Both the position numbers and the translations under genes were made by a program. A DNA stretch of 11,117 bases from DATKXU01 sp035528905 (GTDB taxonomy: Bacteria; Armatimonadota; UBA5829; DTJY01). The DNA lies in the NCBI GenBank assembly GCA_035528905.1, contig DATKXU010000035.1, positions 1 through 11,117 of the forward strand, given 5' to 3'. Of the stretch, positions 1-7,028 are shown in pieces (the stretch's first letter is position 1; every line of letters begins with the position of its first letter). The notes under the pieces are model-generated. The model was not told where the DNA came from and searched no databases. It was given only the letters and a program-made list of their open reading frames with translations.

Positions 1-2
1 GA

Positions 3-22
3 AACCGGTAATTTTACCGGTT
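3..22. promoter_or_regulatory. Perfect palindrome overlapping a -35 box (candidate operator)
   Basis: Two 9-bp arms, AACCGGTAA and TTACCGGTT, are exact reverse complements separated by TT. The last two bases of the right arm are the first two of the TTGACA -35 hexamer. A further half-site-like CCGGTAG lies at 37-43, between the -35 and -10 boxes. No T-run follows, so an intrinsic terminator for an upstream gene is unlikely. The position fits a dimeric repressor or activator site controlling the secreted-protein genes downstream. The binding protein cannot be named. Confidence 0.55.
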
Positions 23-49
23 GACAAATGCCCTGGCCGGTAGTATCCT
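21..49 (+). promoter_or_regulatory. Sigma-70 type promoter of the secreted-protein pair
   Basis: A consensus TTGACA at 21-26 is followed by a 17-bp spacer and TATCCT at 44-49, which matches the -10 consensus at four of six positions. Transcription would start near 56. That leaves a leader of about 125 nt before the preferred GTG start at 182. I saw no known riboswitch in the leader, only a weak AGTC/GACT hairpin near 87-101. Confidence 0.6.
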
Positions 50-181
50 GTGTTCAAGGAGTTTAGCGCGTAGTGTGGCTCCCTAGTCATCCGAAGACTG
101 TTGCAGATAATCAGCAATAGCCAGTGAGGGTTGACGCCTGACAGCCGCCCGGTCTCTGAACTTGGGCAGGAGCAGAGTAGA

Positions 182-1042
182 GTGCCACGTTCGAGAACAA
201 GGGCAGGAGGCACGCAGATAAGAGCGTCAAGGGCTTCGCTAGTCGTCATATTCGGCCTCGCACTACTGTTGGCGGGCATGGGTTCGTCCAACGCGGTGGA
301 ATATCAACCCGTACCGGGCGGCGCAGCGACCGGCTACGTAAACGTGTACGACCCCAACTGGGGCGTGGAATACGGCTATGCGAGGATAGCGTATTGGTAC
401 TGGCTGGACGTGGGCACGGGGTACTGGCATTATGCATATCGGGTATACAACAACGACTTCTACAACACCCCCGCAGACCTGAGCGACGACTATCACTTCG
501 GCTGGCTGAAACCTGCCAGCCCGCCGAATCCCTATACCCCCACCATCCTCGACTACGATACTATCCACAAGTTTGCGGTTAACCTCGATCCCGACAACAA
601 CGGATTCGGCCCGCCAGACTTAGTGATCCTTGATAAACAAGCCGGTTCATCCGCCGGCGGCGGTCCTTGGGGGTGGTCTCCAGACCCGAGCAAGAAGGGC
701 GCGGACTGGACCGTTTCACTTGGCAGCGGCACGCCGCTCTCAATTGCCCCAACTCTGCATAAATATACCAAAAAGGACGGATGGACGTTCTATACCGACG
801 GGCAAACATCGAGAGCCGACGGCGCCGACGCCCAGTACTTCGAGATCGCAAGCATATGGGCGCCGGGATTGACGACCGCCTCGATCTCGGCCGGCGTCGA
901 TGGTGTAGGTGCCGGACTGGTTATGGGACCGGTAGCAGAGGTAGTAATACCCGAGCCGTCTTCGCTAATGGCGCTGCTGATGGGATCGAGCCTCGGCGGA
1001 TTGGCGGTTCTACGTCGAAGGCGCCTGCCTAGATCAAAGTAA
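182..1042 (+). CDS. Secreted PEP-CTERM sorting-domain protein
   Basis: An exported surface or matrix protein of unknown role. From a GTG at 182 it has 286 residues. This start has GCAGGAG about 10 nt upstream; the longer reading from a TTG at 131 would put 17 extra residues before the signal peptide. The signal peptide is basic (RASRAS) then hydrophobic (LVVIFGLALLLAG) with a likely cut after SNA, near residue 38. The mature part begins EYQPVPGG and is rich in Tyr and Trp (WYWLDVGTGYWHYAYRVYN). The C-terminus is a textbook PEP-CTERM signal: IPEPSS, a short membrane helix, then RRRR. In characterised systems exosortase (EpsH/XrtA) removes this tag during export; no exosortase gene is in this window. 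The N-terminal domain is paralogous to the next gene. Ends in TAA. Confidence 0.85.
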   Translation: MPRSRTRAGGTQIRASRASLVVIFGLALLLAGMGSSNAVEYQPVPGGAATGYVNVYDPNWGVEYGYARIAYWYWLDVGTGYWHYAYRVYNNDFYNTPADLSDDYHFGWLKPASPPNPYTPTILDYDTIHKFAVNLDPDNNGFGPPDLVILDKQAGSSAGGGPWGWSPDPSKKGADWTVSLGSGTPLSIAPTLHKYTKKDGWTFYTDGQTSRADGADAQYFEIASIWAPGLTTASISAGVDGVGAGLVMGPVAEVVIPEPSSLMALLMGSSLGGLAVLRRRRLPRSK

Positions 1043-1244
1043 CATCATTCATCATTATTCCCCCACCCTTGTGCGGAACGGACTCCGCTTCAAATCAGAA
1101 TTGGCCTTTTCGGTGTCAATGGAGGTGAGGAGTATAACGGGACAGTTAGCTATTCAGTATCGCGGCGAATAGACGACGAAGCAAGCGTGTTTCCTGTCGA
1201 AGAATGCTAAATCTCTAAATTCTGGGAAAGGAGCTTGAAAGAGA

Positions 1245-2204
1245 ATGTTGACGTATAGGTTTACAACCATTTGCTGTGTGTTGTTGATATGCTTGATGTG
1301 CGCTGGGGCAGGCTTTGCGCAGACCCCAACGTATCAGCCGATACCCAGCCAGGTGATAGCCAGCGGCGTTGCTGACGTGGCGGGCCCCGGTGGGACCGCC
1401 TTGATAGAGTATTGGGTCTGGGATGGAGGCAACGGCTACTACTACTACAGTTACAGAATCCACAACACTGCATTCCAGCCGTTCGTCAAGCACTTGACGA
1501 TCGGCAATCCAACCGGAGAACTTTATGTCGTCACCGGCTCGAGCGGCGGCGGACCTGCAGGCGGCACGGCATGGTCCTACGCCAGCCATGCAAGTCTGCC
1601 TACTTTAGTAGACTGGGTGGCGAGCGATCCGAACACCGTGGTATATTCCGGCCAGGATAGCTGGGAATCGCCGCTCTTCCAGTTTGCGAGCAAGATGGCC
1701 CCGTCGAGCGCAGGCATGACCGTTCGGCAAGGTGATTTGACCGTCTACGCCGCAGGACTTATTCCTGCGCCGGGCGGCGCTACCGGCCCGGAATCAAGCG
1801 GCTACTGGAAGCATCAATACAGCGGCAAGGGCAACCGCAAAGAGGCCGCCAGTCTGCCGGGTTATATGAACAACATCGCGATTTACTCCGACGTGTTCAA
1901 GACCGGCCTCGCAGGCTCTGTTGCCTCGGACCTTGCATTCGGCACGGCCACGCTGGAGGTCCCAGACAACTCCGACATGCGGGACAAGGCAGAGAAGGAG
2001 CTGTTTGCGCTGTGGCTGAACATAGTCTCGCAGAAAGTGAACTACTATTCTACGATCGCCTACGAGACCGGGGCAGTGACAACGACCGCGACCACGGTCG
2101 CGCAGTCCGTGGACGAGATCGAGGCCACTATTCTCAACGCCAACGCTACGCTGGAGCAGTTGGAGAACGCCAAGGACATGGCCGAAATACTGAACTGCCA
2201 GTAA
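1245..2204 (+). CDS. Secreted protein with GYWKHQ-type C-terminal module
   Basis: A 319-residue exported protein. The ATG is preceded by AAAGGAG with 11-nt spacing. The signal peptide covers residues 1-25, hydrophobic CCVLLICLMCAGAGFA with a cut before QTPTYQP. Residues 28-180 resemble the upstream PEP-CTERM protein: TYQPIPS versus EYQPVPG, EYWVWDGGNGYYYYSYRIHN versus the matching aromatic stretch, then an SSGGGP turn. From G186 the protein switches to a module beginning SGYWKHQYSGKG, with LFALWLN near 247 and a helical end (DEIEATILN, LEQLENAKDMAEILN). I recognise this WKHQ...LWLN...AKD pattern as a recurring C-terminal module of secreted bacterial and archaeal proteins, of unknown function. 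There is no PEP-CTERM tag. It is probably co-transcribed with the gene 202 bp upstream, as no separate promoter is convincing. Ends TAA followed by TGA. Confidence 0.8.
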   Translation: MLTYRFTTICCVLLICLMCAGAGFAQTPTYQPIPSQVIASGVADVAGPGGTALIEYWVWDGGNGYYYYSYRIHNTAFQPFVKHLTIGNPTGELYVVTGSSGGGPAGGTAWSYASHASLPTLVDWVASDPNTVVYSGQDSWESPLFQFASKMAPSSAGMTVRQGDLTVYAAGLIPAPGGATGPESSGYWKHQYSGKGNRKEAASLPGYMNNIAIYSDVFKTGLAGSVASDLAFGTATLEVPDNSDMRDKAEKELFALWLNIVSQKVNYYSTIAYETGAVTTTATTVAQSVDEIEATILNANATLEQLENAKDMAEILNCQ

Positions 2205-2263
2205 TGAGCAGCGGCCATACTTGATCCTAAACGCGCGAGTATTTGCGCAGGAAACCGTCGTTC

Positions 2264-2296
2264 AAGGGCGGCTCGTAAGAGCCGCCCTTTTGATTT
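2264..2296 (+). terminator. Intrinsic terminator after the secreted-protein pair
   Basis: An 11-bp perfect stem (AAGGGCGGCTC with GAGCCGCCCTT) closes a GTAA loop of the GNRA type and is followed by TTGATTT. It sits 60 bp after the stop of the second secreted-protein gene and just before the polymerase promoter, so it separates the two transcription units. Confidence 0.88.
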
Positions 2297-2349
2297 ATCC
2301 CGGCATCGTTGAAAGCATTAAGCCTGACATTCCGCTGGCGCCTTCCCTG

Positions 2350-2358
2350 TGGTAGAAT
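2350..2358 (+). promoter_or_regulatory. Extended -10 promoter of the DNA polymerase gene
   Basis: TGGTAGAAT is a TGn extension plus a -10 hexamer matching TATAAT at five of six positions. No -35 box lies at a proper distance (CTGACA is 23 bp away), as is usual for extended -10 promoters. Transcription would start near 2365, giving a short leader of about 25 nt with no clear Shine-Dalgarno sequence. Confidence 0.45.
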
Positions 2359-2388
2359 AAGGCCGGGGCCTGGGGGTTCGGGACTGGC

Positions 2389-4548
2389 ATGGCAGACGCT
2401 CAGACAATCCTATTCGGCGCGGATACGACCCAGGGCATCGTGGCTGTGGAGGTCGGCGAGTCCGAAGCGGCCGTCTACATCCGGCAGGGAAACCACGTGA
2501 CGGAAGCCCGCGAGCCATTCACGCCCTGGCTGATCCTGAGCCAGGCGCAGGATGTCCCGAGCGCGAGCGCATGCACGGAGCTATCAGGCGAGGGATACCG
2601 GTTTCTAGTCACTTTCCCGAGCTGGCCCGCCTTCGTCTCCGTTCGGAACGCTCTCCGTATGAATGGCACCGACCATGTCGCCTACCCCAGCGCGGAAAAG
2701 CAGTTCCTCCTCGCAACTGGAAAGACGCTCTTCAAGGGCCTTACTTTCGACGACATACACCGGATGCAGCTCGACATCGAGACCGCCGGCCTTTCATCCG
2801 AGCCGGAATCGAGCCGCATTCTCCTGATCGCCCTATCGGATAACCGGGGCCGCGAGGAGATTCTGGAAGGCGAGGAATCCGACATGCTCGGCCGGCTCGC
2901 GACGATGATGCGCGAGCTGGACGCGGATGTGATCGAAGGGCACAACATCCTTGGGTTCGACCTGCCGTTCCTCTCGGCACGCGCTCGCAGGTGCGGCGTT
3001 CGCCTAACGCTCGGCCGCGACGGCTCTGAGCTGTCCTTCGGAACCGAGAGAAGCTGCCCCATCGGCGGGTACTCCAGGCCCTTTACTCCCGCACATATAT
3101 ACGGGCGCCATGTCATTGACACGCTGCTAGGCGTCCAGAGGTTCGACGTAGGCAGAGGCCGGCTCGAACGCCACAGCCTCAAGGAGTCCGCTCGAGCTCT
3201 TGGGCTCTCGGAGCCTGACCGGGTCCTCATCCCCGGCGAAGAGATCGCCGGTCTATGGACGACCGATCCGGAGACTGTGAGGCAGTACGCCAGGCAGGAC
3301 GTGCGTGAGACGAGGAGTCTGGCGGCGCTCGTCTGCCCGCCGGAATTCTACTTGACGCAGATGGTGCCGGACAGCCACCAGACGGTCGCAACCACCGGCA
3401 CCGGAGAGAAGATCAACTCGATCCTGATCCGAGACTACCTCCGCCAGGGGCACGCGATTCCCAGACCTCAGCCGTCCAGAGAAATACCCGGCGGCTACAC
3501 GGAGCTTCGCGCCTCTGGGCTGATACGCAGCGTGATTAAGTGCGACGTGGAAAGCCTGTATCCCAGCCTGATGCTCAGCAGAAGGATCAAGCCGGCGTCG
3601 GATGCGCTGGACGTATTCCTCCCGGCTCTGGCGGAGCTGACAAGGCGCAGAATAGACGCCAAGGGGAAATCGAAGTCCGGGCCGGCAAATGAGAGGGCCT
3701 ACTGGGACGGGCTCCAGAACTCCTTCAAGGTATTGATCAACTCGTTCTACGGCTACCTGGGCGCACCGTTCAACTTCAACGACTTCGAGGCGGCGGCTGA
3801 GATCACGACCTCCGGGCAGGCGATTGTCAAGCAGATCGCGGAGTCCATCGAGCGCAATGGGGGCAAAGTGATCGAGATAGACACCGATGGCGTGTACTTC
3901 GAGGCGCCGCCGAGTGTCGAGACCCAGGATGCGGAAATCGCCCTCGTACATGAGATCGGCCGCAGCCTGCCGGAAGGAATCAACCTCGTGCACGACGGGC
4001 GCTACGCCGCGATGCTCTCGCTGAAGGTGAAGAACTATGTCCTGATCGGCTACGATGGGAAGAAGACCTTCAGAGGCGCGTCGGTGCGCTCCCGCGCAGA
4101 TGAGCCTTTCGGGCGCGAATTCATCTCGCAGGCGGTGGACCTCCTGCTGGCTAACGACAGGGACGGCGTGAGTCGGCTTTACCACGACCTCATCGAGAAG
4201 ATACAGAACGGCCAGTTGCCGGTGGAGCAGTTCGCCCGGCGGGAGAGAGTGACATCGAAGACATTCAGCAGCGCCCAGAAGAAGCGCTCGGCGGCGGTTG
4301 CGCAGGGCGTCGCGATCGGCGACTACATCAGGGTCTACGAGAAGAAGAACGGCGAGTTAGGGCTGATGGAAGATTACATCGGAGATGAGGATAAGGGGTA
4401 CTTGCTCGACAAGCTCTACAAGTTCGCCTGCCGCCTGCGCGAGGCATTCGGGGACGAGTTCAACGCGCTCTTCCCAGCGCCAGGCCGCCGGGTCACGTGG
4501 GCGCAGCAAGCGGAGTCCGCCGGCCAGCAGAAGCTAGATTTGCTCTAG
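2389..4548 (+). CDS. Family B DNA polymerase with 3'-5' exonuclease
   Basis: Template-directed DNA synthesis with proofreading, 719 residues. The exonuclease domain has ExoI LDIET (D129, E131), ExoII HNILGFD (N186, D191) and ExoIII YARQD (Y300, D304). The polymerase domain has motif A DVESLYPS (D386), motif B KVLINSFYG (K447-G455), motif C DTDG (D498, D500) and the KVKNY motif (K548, Y550). All catalytic residues are present, so both activities are expected. E. coli Pol II (polB) is about 783 residues; the shorter length comes partly from a reduced A-to-B interval of about 61 residues. Such bacterial PolB proteins usually act in repair or translesion synthesis rather than bulk replication, which is an inference here. 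It starts at the first ATG and lacks a strong ribosome site. It converges with the membrane-protein gene downstream, 32 bp away. I leave the symbol blank because orthology to E. coli polB is not certain. Confidence 0.93.
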   Translation: MADAQTILFGADTTQGIVAVEVGESEAAVYIRQGNHVTEAREPFTPWLILSQAQDVPSASACTELSGEGYRFLVTFPSWPAFVSVRNALRMNGTDHVAYPSAEKQFLLATGKTLFKGLTFDDIHRMQLDIETAGLSSEPESSRILLIALSDNRGREEILEGEESDMLGRLATMMRELDADVIEGHNILGFDLPFLSARARRCGVRLTLGRDGSELSFGTERSCPIGGYSRPFTPAHIYGRHVIDTLLGVQRFDVGRGRLERHSLKESARALGLSEPDRVLIPGEEIAGLWTTDPETVRQYARQDVRETRSLAALVCPPEFYLTQMVPDSHQTVATTGTGEKINSILIRDYLRQGHAIPRPQPSREIPGGYTELRASGLIRSVIKCDVESLYPSLMLSRRIKPASDALDVFLPALAELTRRRIDAKGKSKSGPANERAYWDGLQNSFKVLINSFYGYLGAPFNFNDFEAAAEITTSGQAIVKQIAESIERNGGKVIEIDTDGVYFEAPPSVETQDAEIALVHEIGRSLPEGINLVHDGRYAAMLSLKVKNYVLIGYDGKKTFRGASVRSRADEPFGREFISQAVDLLLANDRDGVSRLYHDLIEKIQNGQLPVEQFARRERVTSKTFSSAQKKRSAAVAQGVAIGDYIRVYEKKNGELGLMEDYIGDEDKGYLLDKLYKFACRLREAFGDEFNALFPAPGRRVTWAQQAESAGQQKLDLL

Positions 4549-4580
4549 TGCCTGGTGGTGCTCAGCGCTTCGCAGCCGAC

Positions 4581-6380
4581 TCACTCCTTCTCCGCCTTCA
4601 ACCTCCTCCACACGACGACCAGCACCCAGACGAGCAGCACCGCCAGAACACCGACCAGGCTCTTGATCTTCACCGCGCGGGTCAGCCCGCCTGTGAACTC
4701 GATCAGCGGCGGAACGAGCAGGACAGTAATCAGACCGCTGCCCACGGAAAGGATGTGGGTTGCTCTCGTTGCGACTCTGATGCCCTCGTCGGCGGTGTTC
4801 CGAACTTCGCCGAGCCAGAGCGTGAGGATGAGGAAAAGCTCCGCAGCAGCCAGTCCTACAAGGAACGCTCCCGCCGCTTGAATCCTCCAGAAGAAACCGA
4901 CCAACAGCGGCGTGATGCCTGCGAGCAGCCAGATGCCCAGCGTGCGAAATGCCGCCCACCGTCCCAGGCTCGTCAGCACCGACTTATCGAACGTCGCCGC
5001 GCTCTCACCGATTCGGCCCGACTGAGAAAGAGCGCGCAGCAGGATCGGAAAGCTTCCACCGACCACCAGGCCGATGAACGGATACGGGTCACTGATATCT
5101 ATGCCTGCCCGCCTGAGCTCGGCCCGCTCGACGAACAACCTGAACAACGCAACCAGCAGCAGGAATGCGCCGCCGGCCATGACCATCTCAGCAAACCTGG
5201 ATGCAGCGTGGGCGATGAACGGCAGATCTACTTCTTCGGAGCCCTCACCCGCACGCTGAGCGGCCCACAGTGCGCCTATAGGGAACACGACGGCCAACGA
5301 CGACAGCATGCCCACTGTGCATAGAGCTACTCCATACCCGGCCATCCATCGGAAGGCGAGCACCGCAGACGCAAGCACCGTCAGCACCTCCGCAACGGCT
5401 ATTTCCACACCGAATGGAGACCCGATGGGAACGAAAGGCGGCCGGTATCTGGCTGTCAGCATAAGGAACGTGGCGGCTGCGAGCCCGACCCCGAAGCTGT
5501 AGAAGGCTCTGAGATCACCGAGGGCTCGACCTGCTACCAAGTAGGCAGCAAGGCCCGTCCCGGCCAGGAAGATGCCTATGCCAAGCCCCTGGAGCACTGC
5601 GCGCCTCTTTGATGCCCGGCGATTGCCGTGCGCCGGGGCCATGATCGGGCTTACCAAAGCCGCGAATACCAGGCTCGCCGCAAACGCGCTCAGCGGATAC
5701 ACGCACCCGAAGACGTTCTTCCCCCCGAATCGGTAGACGGCCAGAGCGGCTGCGCACGCGAGCCCGGACGCCGCTAGAAACGCCGTCTCACCCGGCGTAC
5801 TGCGAAACTGTACACAAAGCGGACCGATCTGGACCGGACCGACGTCGGTTTCCCTCGCCAGCAGCCACCTATACAGCGCCGACGGGAGACTCCAGAACGT
5901 CGCTGCGAGCCAGAACCCCACAGCCAGCGCTGCAAACGGCTCGACCGTCATGATGTGCAGTGCCGGACGCGCACGCACGACGATGCTCACACCCAGCAGC
6001 GCCGCCGCGCCTAGAAGCAGCCCGGATGCTGAAAGCAGATAGTACCCAAGCCTGCTCTGGCCCTCACCGCCTCCCTCGACGGCCAGCTTCCTCCCGGTGG
6101 CCCTCGACGAGAAGAAAAGCAGGAAGACCAGCACCCAGCCTATCGCCAGGCCGCCAGCAACCCCCACCAGCAAGCGCGACGGTGGCCATCTGGAAATCAC
6201 GATGGCCCCGACCGCGAGGACGGCTACCACCGCCGACAGCGTATTCGGCCACACGTAGAATCCCCGCGCTACCTTCGGCTTCACGCCGGACGGCTTTGCC
6301 AGAACGGTCAACAGCACGCCGTAAACCGCGGCCAGAACGCCAATCGCCAGGATAGACCAAAGTGTGATTTGCCCAGCCAT
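4581..6380 (-). CDS. Polytopic membrane protein related to membrane pyrophosphatase but lacking catalytic motifs
   Basis: About 600 residues with 16-17 predicted membrane helices. The second of two tandem ATGs (6380) is preferred because GAGG lies 5 nt before it; the first, at 6383, adds one Met. Read against H+/Na+-translocating pyrophosphatases (hppA family), segments align in order (numbering from 6383): GFWLAATFWSLPSAL (156-170) and ARETDVGP (176-183) with the TM5/substrate-loop region; VYPLSAFAASLVFAA (228-242) with TM7; FGVGLAAATFLMLTARY (297-313) with the ITEYYT helix; AGYGVALCTVGMLSSLAVV (348-366) with TM11; DPYPFIGLVVGGSFPILL (432-449) with TM13; the 470-536 stretch with TM14-15. The usual DVGADLVGKVE, DNVGDNVGD, DNAGG, GNTT and KDTAGP motifs are absent or replaced, for example QRAGE at 376-380. 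Pyrophosphate hydrolysis is therefore not expected. Function unknown: a transporter-like scaffold or pseudoenzyme. Family relation about 0.75; CDS itself near certain. Confidence 0.85.
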   Translation of the reverse strand: MAGQITLWSILAIGVLAAVYGVLLTVLAKPSGVKPKVARGFYVWPNTLSAVVAVLAVGAIVISRWPPSRLLVGVAGGLAIGWVLVFLLFFSSRATGRKLAVEGGGEGQSRLGYYLLSASGLLLGAAALLGVSIVVRARPALHIMTVEPFAALAVGFWLAATFWSLPSALYRWLLARETDVGPVQIGPLCVQFRSTPGETAFLAASGLACAAALAVYRFGGKNVFGCVYPLSAFAASLVFAALVSPIMAPAHGNRRASKRRAVLQGLGIGIFLAGTGLAAYLVAGRALGDLRAFYSFGVGLAAATFLMLTARYRPPFVPIGSPFGVEIAVAEVLTVLASAVLAFRWMAGYGVALCTVGMLSSLAVVFPIGALWAAQRAGEGSEEVDLPFIAHAASRFAEMVMAGGAFLLLVALFRLFVERAELRRAGIDISDPYPFIGLVVGGSFPILLRALSQSGRIGESAATFDKSVLTSLGRWAAFRTLGIWLLAGITPLLVGFFWRIQAAGAFLVGLAAAELFLILTLWLGEVRNTADEGIRVATRATHILSVGSGLITVLLVPPLIEFTGGLTRAVKIKSLVGVLAVLLVWVLVVVWRRLKAEKE

Positions 6381-6393
6381 CATAACCTCGCTA

Positions 6394-6440
6394 GAGAGAC
6401 GGTGGACTGTAGACCATAGACGGCAGGGCCCGCGTCTCTC
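6394..6440. repeat. 8-bp inverted repeat around the heptamers
   Basis: GAGAGACG at 6394-6401 and CGTCTCTC at 6433-6440 are exact reverse complements separated by 31 bp that hold most of the heptamer array. In the leader of the downstream - strand gene this could fold into a long-looped hairpin. There is no T-run, so I do not call it a terminator. Confidence 0.35.
6395..6422. repeat. Degenerate heptamer tandem repeat in a leader
   Basis: Four consecutive 7-bp units read on the + strand as AGAGACG, GTGGACT, GTAGACC and ATAGACG. On the - strand they are variants of nGTCTAn. They lie in the presumed 5' leader of the pyrophosphatase-like gene, just upstream of its ribosome site. Similar short heptamer arrays with other unit sequences occur near hemC and nadB. 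Confidence 0.5.
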
Positions 6441-6458
6441 CGGTCCAGAGCGTCAATC

Positions 6459-6467
6459 ATCATAGCA
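6459..6467 (-). promoter_or_regulatory. Extended -10 promoter of the pyrophosphatase-like gene
   Basis: On the - strand this reads TGCTATGAT, a TGn extension and a -10 hexamer matching consensus at five of six positions. The -35 region (TTCGGT at 17 bp) is poor. Transcription would start near 6452, giving a leader of about 70 nt that contains the heptamer repeat and ends in the GAGG ribosome site. Confidence 0.4.
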
Positions 6468-6512
6468 ATCGGGGGCGCGCAACCGAACGTTGGTGCTCGA
6501 ACCCGTAACACC

Positions 6513-7028
6513 TTATAGCTGTGAATTCGCTTGCCTGGCCGCGTCGTGCCAGCAGTGAGTCCTCCAGAGAAGATAAGCTCCCTCAGCCGAAAACCACGGC
6601 CCGACCACCAGTAGCGGGAAGAAGAGGACCAGTAGCGGGAAGAAGAACACCAGCGCAAGCAGAACCAAGGTGACATCGTGTACTATCGCCATCCGGACTG
6701 CCCACAGCCGGTGTTTCAGCAACCCGATGGCTATTACCACCGAGGGTAGCCCGAGGAACAGCACAGCGTACAAGCCTGCGCTAAACACCAAACTCGAGCC
6801 CAAATCCTGCTCCGCAGTCGGATCGCGCCAGACATATAGAACAAAGGCCAACGACAGAACGGACAATCCGGCCACTACGAGCCGAAACGCTATTATCACC
6901 CACAGCAGCGGAAACTGAAGAAACCGTGCTCTTGTCCAGGCGGGCATACGGTCTGTGATACGCAAGTACGTCCCCAAGTCCCCGTTGGACTCGTCACGTC
7001 TACCTTCGCTCACTGGGTTCATCTTCAT
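6513..7028 (-). CDS. Small membrane protein with 3-4 helices, unknown function
   Basis: I do not recognise a family. I choose the ATG at 7028, giving 171 residues, because a strong GGAGGGAG lies 8 nt upstream; the longer reading from 7046 would place that ribosome site inside the coding region. A polar N-terminus (residues 1-38) is followed by hydrophobic segments at about 41-65, 79-103 and 108-143. The last is a long segment containing a heptapeptide duplication, FFFPLLV then LFFPLLV. The tail is short, with Cys/His (RTHCWH). The gene lies about 130 bp upstream of the pyrophosphatase-like gene on the same strand, but that gene has its own candidate promoter, so an operon is not certain. A membrane partner role is possible but unproven. 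Confidence 0.75.
   Translation of the reverse strand: MKMNPVSEGRRDESNGDLGTYLRITDRMPAWTRARFLQFPLLWVIIAFRLVVAGLSVLSLAFVLYVWRDPTAEQDLGSSLVFSAGLYAVLFLGLPSVVIAIGLLKHRLWAVRMAIVHDVTLVLLALVFFFPLLVLFFPLLVVGPWFSAEGAYLLWRTHCWHDAARQANSQL
6607..6648. repeat. 21-bp tandem duplication inside a membrane-protein gene
   Basis: Units at 6607-6627 and 6628-6648 are identical at 19 of 21 bases, differing only in the last two. Being a multiple of three, the duplication keeps the frame and doubles a seven-residue FFPLLV-type block (residues 128-141) in the last hydrophobic segment. It looks like a recent replication-slippage product. Confidence 0.85.

Noticed and set aside
50..181. A riboswitch in the leader of the PEP-CTERM gene
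   Set aside because: Only a weak 4-bp hairpin is visible, and no cyclic-di-GMP or other known riboswitch core is seen.
1064..1090. A small hairpin (GCGGA/TCCGC) after the PEP-CTERM gene as a terminator
   Set aside because: The stem is only 5 bp and no T-run follows; the strong terminator is after the second gene.
1120..1191. A GGAGGTGAGGAG sequence as the ribosome site of a hidden gene
   Set aside because: No start codon at a suitable distance opens a frame of useful length; the frame from the nearby ATG closes after 17 codons.
3253..4185. A 310-codon open frame antisense to the DNA polymerase gene
   Set aside because: It lies wholly within a gene with all family B motifs; long antisense frames are expected in GC-rich coding DNA, and its product shows no recognisable domain.
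4497..5324. A 275-codon + strand frame across the polymerase 3' end and the membrane-protein gene
   Set aside because: The product is Gln/Arg/Asp-rich low-complexity sequence, complementary to hydrophobic helices coded on the other strand, which is a typical shadow.
6480..6515. A GGTTCGAGC stretch on the - strand resembling a tRNA T-arm
   Set aside because: No matching T-stem, anticodon arm or acceptor stem could be drawn around it.
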